64,000 nt of DNA from Mugil cephalus (lineage: Eukaryota > Chordata > Actinopteri > Mugiliformes > Mugilidae), in the NCBI RefSeq assembly GCF_022458985.1, contig NC_061789.1, forward strand, positions 3,327,501 to 3,391,500, read 5' to 3'. Positions 58,501-64,000 of this stretch are shown here, one piece after another; the first letter of the stretch is position 1; every line of letters starts with the position of its first letter. The position numbers were made by a program, and so were the translations under genes. A model generated the notes under the pieces. That model ran no database searches. It saw only the letters and a list, made by a program, of their open reading frames with translations, and was not told where the DNA came from.

Positions 58501-61500
58501 AAGCTTTAGCTTTCTAGCTCATCCACATAATGATGCCATCTAGTTTTTATTTGGACAGAATAATGTCAGTGCAGTAGCCTAATAATGATTTAAAAACCTC
58601 ATAATGCTGCAGAAAATTCATCTATGAATCATATTATTAATTTAAATGTTCTAAGACGTGAGAAATTGGTGCGTTTCTTAGTTTTACACCACTCGCTCCT
58701 CCACAACGTGATGCTTCCACCACCGTGCTCCAGACCTGAGTGTGGTTTCCTTCCAGCTTCCTCCGCCGCCGATGCTCATTAACAGTTCAGTTTTTGTTTC
58801 ATCAGATCAGAAGTAGAATCAATATCTTGGCCCCGTGTGAAGCTTATAACAACAATCTGCCGTGGCTCCTTGGTTAACATTGATGTGGCTACAGGTATTT
58901 CTGTACTCGTCTACACAGTTTCCTTCCTCATTTGTTCTTTTCGTCCCAAAATAGTTTAATCTCTAGCAGACAGACGGTCACAGTGGTTGCGGTGGTTTAG
59001 CACCGTCCACCGTCCAAAGACGTGCTCATTAGGTTAATCGGTGATTCTAAATTGTCCAGGGTGAATGAGTTTATACTTAAGTATCATTAGTTGTAAAGAT
59101 GAACACAGTACCAATGGGAAATTTGGAAATTTGGCTTTTCTTCTTTTCTTTTTTTTTGACTGATTTCATTTGATTTTTCTCCTGATATCAAACAAAGCTC
59201 CAGGAGTTTAGACACGGAAAGAGTCAGAATCAGAATTAGAGTAAGAATTAGATTCAGATTTAGATTTAGATTTAGATTTAGAGTTAGAATTAGAATTAGA
59301 ATTAGAGTAAGAGTAAGAATTAGAATTAGAATTAGAATAAGATTTAGATTTAGATTTAGATTTAGAGTTAGAATTAGAGTAAGAATTAGATTCAGATTTA
59401 GATTTAGATTTAGAGTTAGAATTAGAATTAGAGTAAGAATTAGAATTAGAATAAGATTTAGATTTAGAATTAGAGTAAGATTTAGATTTAGATTTAGAAT
59501 TAGAGTAAGATTTAGATTTAGATTTAGATTTAGAGTTAGAATTAGAATTAGAATTAGAGTAAGAATTAGATTTAGAGTAAGAATTAGATTCAGATTTAGA
59601 TTTAGATTTAGAGTTAGAATTAGAATTAGAGTAAGAATTAGAATTAGAATAAGATTTAGATTTAGATTTAGATTTAGAATTAGAGTAAGATTTAGATTTA
59701 GATTTAGAATTAGAGTAAGATTTAGATTTAGATTTAGATTTAGATTTAGAGTAAGAATTAGATTTAGAGTTAGAATTAGAATTAGAGCAAACATGGGGGC
59801 AGAAAAGTAACGAGAGTAAAGAGTGGACTGTGTAAAAGATGTAATAATGATTGTTGGATAGTTGTTCACATGGTAAAACTATTGAGCCTGGAGGTGTAAT
59901 AGTAGCTTTCTCTTTCTGTTGGGAACTGATTTTGCTCCCGGACCAATCAAATCATGTGGGTGATGGACAGAGTTGAATTAGAAAATAAAAAAATGGTGTT
60001 TGAAGTTCGACATCCTGTCTGGAAACAACTGTTAAAGACTTTAAATGTCACTAGTTTCCTTTGATATTCTTCTGTTTCTTCTGTAAATGTGAATAAACGT
60101 CAAGTATTCTCCCTTTAACTGCGTATGTACCAGGTACGGACGCCACCCACGCGGATCACATCGAGACGATAAAGAGTCGCATGTACGTGGGTTTGACGGC
60201 CGACCAGAGGTTTCTACCGGGGGAGCTCGGCATGGGACTGGTGGAAGGTTTGTGTTCACGGTATAACGGTGTCATAACATGTTCCACTCCCACTGTCGTA
60301 TACATGTGGGAGACCTTTAAAAAGTATTGCAGAACATCATAGTTACATCAGAAACACTGGTGCTTAGGCCTTTCCTATGAAAATGTGTTTTTAACAGTTT
60401 AAATGTGAGCTTCGTGCAGACGTTTACTGATGTTTGTTTGTTTTTCTCAGGTTATAACTCGATGGGCTACGAGATGTCGAAGCCGAACCTCCGCTCTGAA
60501 CTGGAGGCGGATCTGAAGCTGGTGTCTGAAGGCAGGAAGGACAAACGCAGCGTCCTGCAGCATCACATCCAGAAATACAAGACCGTCTTCATAGAGTCTG
60601 TGAGGAAGGCGAAGAAGTGAGTTTGTCTTAACGGAAATGTGTTAGTCAGAAAACGGTAACAAAAAGTAACAACAAGGCTTTTTGTGTTGTCAGGTTAGAT
60701 GAAGCCCTGACGCCGTATCTGGGTGCAGCTCACGACGTCCCTGAGGCGGAGCAGCAGGACATGGACATCCCTCTACCGGTGAGGAAGTGTCCTCAGTGTG
60801 GACGGGACATGGTGCTGAAGAAGAAGAGGGAGGGAAACAGGTGAGGGACGAGGTTTGGCTGGTTTTACTCTGCTTTAAATATCTTTTATGTGCCCTGTTT
60901 ATACAGTTTATTGTATTTATATAACTTATATGTCTTCTTCTCTTTTGGTTCTTTGGTCCAATCAAACCCAGCTCTCACTTTCATGTGTCTCCTGGCTGGT
61001 ATTTACTTTATACACCATCTGTCCTGTTCTCTATCCAAGGGCGAAATAAAACTATGTCTCTCATTGACTTCCACACAAATATTATTCCTTAAAGTCACAA
61101 TGAATCCATCAGTGTTTTACACTTTATTTACAAAGAGATGTGAGTTTGGACGCAATTACAGAAAAATTAAAATAAAAACACCTTTTACCACTTTAAAATT
61201 ATAAGGATGAAAAAAATGAAGTATCTCATTGACTTCCATCCATGAATACAATTAGTTTCTTTTACTAGTTGACTGTTTTACTTTTTAAGTCGATCACTTT
61301 ATATGTTAATAAACTTCCTTTTAAAGCAGCTGCGTATCCTCTGTGAGGACATAGTTCGTCTTGTGAATCATATTTTTTAAAAAAAACTGTCTCTAATTGA
61401 CTTCAACACAAATATTTGACTATTTCTTGAAGCTAACACAGCATTCATTAAAAAAAAGCATAAATTTGTATGTGATGAAAAGATTTAATGTAGAATAAAA

Positions 61501-61792
61501 ACACAAGTCGATCACGTTAAAGTAGCTTTTACCACATCAAAATTATGTCTCCCATTGACTTCCATTCATGAATGGAATTAATTTCCTTAATAGTTTGTCA
61601 CACTTGGTCAAATACATTTAAATATTAGCCAAAGATAACACAATTAAACATAATAAATGTGTCTTGCAGTAAGTACCTGTCCTGTGTGGGCTACCCGGCC
61701 TGTAAGACGGCCGTGTGGTTCCCTGACATGGTGCTGGACGTCAACAGAGACGACAGCGTTTGTCCCAGCTGTCAACCGAGCCCCATTCACAT
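49513..61792 (+). CDS. top3a: DNA topoisomerase III alpha (C-terminal exons outside window)
   Basis: Seventeen exons: 49513-49755, 50607-50666, 50760-50833, 50922-50997, 51111-51219, 51304-51447, 52718-52888, 52972-53072, 55253-55327, 55436-55518, 56173-56383, 56490-56675, 58072-58201, 60134-60247, 60451-60616, 60694-60840 and 61670-61792. They encode 737 residues. Type IA topoisomerase; partner of BLM-RMI in dissolving double Holliday junctions, and separates mitochondrial DNA. Seen: Toprim [13 protein letters not shown] and [12 protein letters not shown], catalytic Tyr383 in [34 protein letters not shown], and a tetra-Cys zinc finger (CPQCGRDM ... LSCVGYPAC). The first 46 residues are a Leu/Arg-rich, acid-poor presequence ending in Gln5. 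ATG 49651 would start the nuclear form. Later zinc/GRF domains are missing because the window ends. Confidence 0.97.
51627..51800 (+). mobile_element. tRNA-derived SINE in top3a intron 6
   Basis: A head gtggattagaggttagaggc is followed by a B-box-like gtttgatccccggg (51708) and the common fish SINE phrase cacctaaccccccagtttga. The tail tttccccactgtgggacaat then taagg leads to TTTA repeats. The head-to-B-box spacing is disturbed, suggesting an internal rearrangement. Confidence 0.7.
51810..52195. mobile_element. Probable non-autonomous DNA element in top3a intron 6
   Basis: The left end gtgtcacaatgacgatatta and the complement of the right end gggctgtcatggtattaacg are weakly inverted around an AT-rich body. 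The GGGCTGTCA terminus is typical of several fish elements. Confidence 0.4.
53096..53465. mobile_element. hAT-like non-autonomous element in top3a intron 8
   Basis: Begins ccaggggcttcaacgttttt and ends gcggaccccctgttgaagac. It shares its ends with the element at 43.5 kb. It starts only about 25 bp after the donor of exon 52972-53072, next to a tandem gagcaacatct triplication at 53077-53110. Confidence 0.75.
53466..55252. other. Rest of top3a intron 8
   Basis: AT-rich, with an ATAAT pentamer array at 54081-54131 and a possible transposon end at 54360-54385 (ccaaaacattaggtacacca). No coding exon found. Confidence 0.45.
54081..54131. repeat. ATAAT pentanucleotide microsatellite
   Basis: About ten perfect copies of the pentamer ataat in top3a intron 8. 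Confidence 0.95.
57085..57335. repeat. Interspersed repeat in top3a intron 12
   Basis: Starts ttcaaggagtttattgtcat, then agtgcaaaatatcaatgtgc, and ends in the region of gctgtttgtctgatgg. This is the texture of a common fish retroposon-tail repeat. It is not classified further. Confidence 0.45.
57336..58071. other. Rest of top3a intron 12
   Basis: AT-rich. No exon or element recognised before the acceptor at 58070. Confidence 0.4.
58390..59215 (-). mobile_element. Tc1 transposon relic (Sleeping Beauty-like) in top3a intron 13
   Basis: Minus-strand transposase text is recognisable in complement form. Examples are ttggg then ctcattgtccattta near 58466, atgatgccatcta at 58529, gatgcttccaccaccgtgct at 58710, and tgatttcatttgatttttct then cctgatatcaaacaaagctc near 59160. 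These follow the order found in salmonid-type Tc1 elements. Indels are abundant, both termini are lost, and a SINE-like fragment is inserted at about 58995-59085. Confidence 0.8.
58995..59085 (+). mobile_element. SINE/retroposon fragment nested in the Tc1 relic
   Basis: The text accgtccaaagacgtgctca then ttaggttaatcggtgattct and aaattgtcc is the conserved body of a very common fish retroposon. It interrupts the Tc1 text on either side. Confidence 0.65.
59220..59788. repeat. Hexamer array TTAGAN in top3a intron 13
   Basis: About 95 hexamers of the series TTAGAT, TTAGAG, TTAGAA and TAAGAA, with higher-order blocks (runs of ttagat alternating with gttagaattagaa) that recur at about 59230, 59390 and 59590. 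It begins within about 5 bp of the end of the Tc1 relic. On the minus strand it is open for 260 codons of Leu-Asn-Leu/Ile text. Confidence 0.95.
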
Positions 61793-62060
61793 GTGAGTAT
61801 CACCGTCATTCCTCATTAATCATTAAGTTTCTCCATATAAGAAGTGTGGTATAATTCAGATATTAAGCATTAAACATTGTAATCAAATCATGCTCAGTTA
61901 TTAGATACAGCCATTGAAGACAAATCATTTTTAAATATAACAGCTTTGATGTTCTAAGGTTTGTGTTGATTAAGCTGGAGCATCGTTTTCGGGAGGATGA
62001 TTGAATTAAACCCTGAACTGTTAAAGCCTCCAGGTCGTTTCTCTCTCTCTCTCAGCTGAG

Positions 62061-62064
<4 letters not shown>

Positions 62065-62095
<31 letters not shown>
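62065..62095. repeat. Poly-A tract of 31 bases
   Basis: Thirty-one uninterrupted A, following a (CT)n run at 62039-62053. Possibly the tail of an old retroposed sequence. Confidence 0.9.
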
Positions 62096-62096
<1 letters not shown>

Positions 62097-62451
62097 GCTG
62101 AACAAAACACTGAAGACGACACACGAAGCGCGTTCATCAAAAAAAATCTCTCGTTTACACCAGTGGGCGTTAACCCCTCGAGCACGTGCCTCTGCTCGGT
62201 CCAAATATAGGGCACGAGTGCTCCACACCAGCATCAGTTACCATGACGACCGATCTGGTACAGAGCTCAAAGTTGAGCTACAGCTCTTACAGTATCAGTG
62301 TGTGTGTGTGTTTTTATACCAGCGCGTTGGATAACTTCAGAAGCCGCTGTAGGAACGTTGCGCTGCAGCCTCTCCGGTCGCCACGGCAACTTTTGTGTTC
62401 CATGTGCAGCAAGTTTACCCTGAGTACACACAGTCCTCTGTTTACTTTAAT

Positions 62452-62455
<4 letters not shown>

Positions 62456-62484
<29 letters not shown>
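62456..62484. repeat. (AC)n microsatellite
   Basis: About 14 AC units, immediately left of the inverted-repeat element at 62.5 kb. Confidence 0.95.
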
Positions 62485-62487
<3 letters not shown>

Positions 62488-62497
62488 CTGTATATGT

Positions 62498-63492
62498 TAG
62501 GGCTGTCAGGGCGTTAAAACATTTACATTTACTCATTTTCTATCACAGCTTATCCTCAGCTGGGGGCCTCTGACTTATCAGCCGGGGGATTCAAACCCAC
62601 AACCCTCCTCCTCCTTGTGCGACTCTGCCGCCCTGTGAACTGTGTTTATTTCCACAGTTAACGTGCCATTAAGGCAAATTAATGACACTTTTTATGGTTT
62701 AATTTGCTTACGGGGACATAAGTTTGTGGCAGCTTATTCTGCTTCGTGTTGACCCACTGTCCTCATAAGTGGACGTCTTTATCTGCCATCCAGTAGGAGC
62801 AAAGCGTCAATACAGTAGTCGGTTTAAAAAACGATAAAATGATAGCAGGCATTTCAGCGATATCTTCATTTTTATTCTCATTAACGTCTCTAGTTTGAGT
62901 TTGATGTGACGCAAATTTAACAGATTCAGTAGCAACAAGCTACAGTGTCGCTAATTAGCAAAGACATTGGGATTAAACGTCCTGGTCAAAGATGATGCTC
63001 AGTTTTTATACTTCTTCTAGGTCCTTGGAGAAATTAAGAACAAATAAAAGCTCAGATATCAGGAGGTTAAATAATAAATAACAATTAACTTTATTTATAT
63101 AGCACCTTTCACAGATAAAAAATCGCTTAACAATAAAATACTACACAAAATAAGAGCAAATAAAATTTAAATTGAAGTAAAACAATCTGTAAAAAACATG
63201 AATTAAAACTAAAAGAACAATCAGTAGAAAAAAATAATAAAAGACCCAAGTGACAATAAAAATTAGGTAAAAACTGTTATTCAGCCAAAACCAGGAAGGG
63301 ATATTTTTCTACTTTTTATTAATCTTATCAACGTCTAAGCTGCTCATGAAGCTCTTTGCTCAGTTAATTATCTCAGTCAATATCGACAAAGCAAATGGCA
63401 AAGCTGTGGTTTGGGCCGAGGTCATGATAATAGTACATGTGTTAAAAATGTGTTAAAAGGAATTTATGTTCGCATGTTTGACAGTCCTAACG
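62498..63492. mobile_element. Inverted-repeat element of about 1 kb with nested SINE
   Basis: The left end gttagggctgtcagggcgtt and the complement of the right end gttaggactgtcaaacatgc are inverted, flanked by TATA-type sequence on both sides (tatat/gtatata). The body includes aactttatttatatagcacc at 63088, a common fish repeat phrase. No transposase. A SINE-like insert lies at about 62530-62640. Confidence 0.65.
62530..62640 (-). mobile_element. SINE fragment nested in the 62.5-kb element
   Basis: The complement strand reads gttgtgggtttgaatccccc then ggctgataagtcagaggccc and agctgaggataagctgtgat. It contains a B-box-like ggtttgaatccc motif, so a Pol III-type SINE in minus orientation is likely. 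Confidence 0.6.
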
Positions 63493-64000
63493 TATATATT
63501 TAAACCTTGTCATCACATAATGAAAGTAAACAGCTGTTCATCTTCTCTTAAACACAATGTTTCTGGGCATATAACCAAAAATGTTCATATCCCGGGAGTT
63601 GCAACACAACTTCCCGACCAGATCTGATTGTGGATGAGGAATTTTAATGTAGCCGTCCCCTACCAGAGTGCTGCGCTTCGGTTATATTTGACACGTTTTA
63701 CACATTAAAGGTTTAATATCGCCACTTTACATAGTTTTAATACGTCTGAGTTGCAGATGTGAGGCTACAGCATCATATTCGCTGGAACTCTGCCCCTTTA
63801 ATGCTTCCAGATGTTCCCCATGTTTTATGCATTTTCTTTGTCAAGATTTATCATCGCTGCTGAGCTCAAAACCACAAATATGAACCTCAAAGAAAGGTCA
63901 GAATCAGTCACCCTCTGGGGACCATGCAGGTTTATCGCGACTAGAATACACAAAACCATATGTAAGATTATGAGGATCTGCACACTTGGATCAATGCGAG

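Larger units (their letters stand above)
61793..64000. other. top3a: top3a intron, runs off the window
   Basis: The exon ending at 61792 splits a codon (AT|GTGAGT), so the gene continues. No further exon encoding the expected post-zinc-finger sequence was found before 64000. Confidence 0.6.

Noticed and set aside
59220-59788. Interstitial telomere repeat
   Set aside because: The hexamer is TTAGAN, not TTAGGG. No TTAGGG copies were seen.
59087-59869. 260-codon minus-strand Leu/Asn-rich frame
   Set aside because: It is a translation of the TTAGAN hexamer array; no start context, splice sites or family.
1-64000. LTR retroelement, endogenous virus, CRISPR array or tRNA/rRNA gene
   Set aside because: No long direct terminal repeats, protease/polymerase text, spaced palindromic repeats or complete RNA gene were recognised on either strand. 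Only SINE fragments show Pol III-like boxes.

Overview
This is a euchromatic segment of a teleost fish genome. The evidence is single-copy vertebrate genes with canonical introns, abundant microsatellites, and relics of fish-type Tc1/mariner, hAT-like and MITE elements and tRNA-derived SINEs. I see no bacterial, viral, CRISPR or retroviral/LTR structure. Six protein-coding genes can be placed with exon-level confidence, another runs off the right edge, and a seventh candidate runs off the left edge.

Layout. 1-4.5 kb: the 5' end of an unidentified minus-strand gene between two diverged AGCTAA-type minisatellites. 4.6-13.9 kb: gene-poor, with interspersed repeats. 13.99-16.03 kb (+): atp5mf, ATP synthase subunit f. 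16.08-20.31 kb (-): cpsf4, tail-to-tail with atp5mf. 21.8-30.1 kb (-): shmt1, with two large tandem arrays in neighbouring introns. 31.35-36.04 kb (-): pdap1, head-to-head with bud31 (+, 36.67-39.25 kb) across a 630-bp spacer carrying two perfect CRE octamers. 39.3-42.7 kb: a Tc1 relic and the long smcr8 3' UTR. 42.7-48.5 kb (-): smcr8, head-to-head with top3a (+, 49.5-61.8 kb and beyond), whose C-terminal exons lie outside the window.

The genes are housekeeping loci: ATP synthesis, mRNA 3'-end processing, one-carbon metabolism, a phosphoprotein, splicing, autophagy/lysosome signalling and DNA decatenation. They are not an operon-like system. What unites them is organisation. The human 17p11.2 trio (SHMT1, SMCR8, TOP3A) is interleaved here with the human 7q22.1 group (ATP5MF, CPSF4, PDAP1, BUD31), and neighbours share promoters or abutting 3' ends.

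The observations most worth a second look are structural. They are a 1.1-kb 7-bp array running almost to an shmt1 splice acceptor and leaving three frames open, a pyrimidine-filled inverted-repeat element inside a GC-AG intron of pdap1, a duplicated segment flanking the last pdap1 exon, a hexamer array next to a Tc1 relic in top3a, and a 20-bp array upstream of cpsf4. I found no convincing undescribed molecular system.
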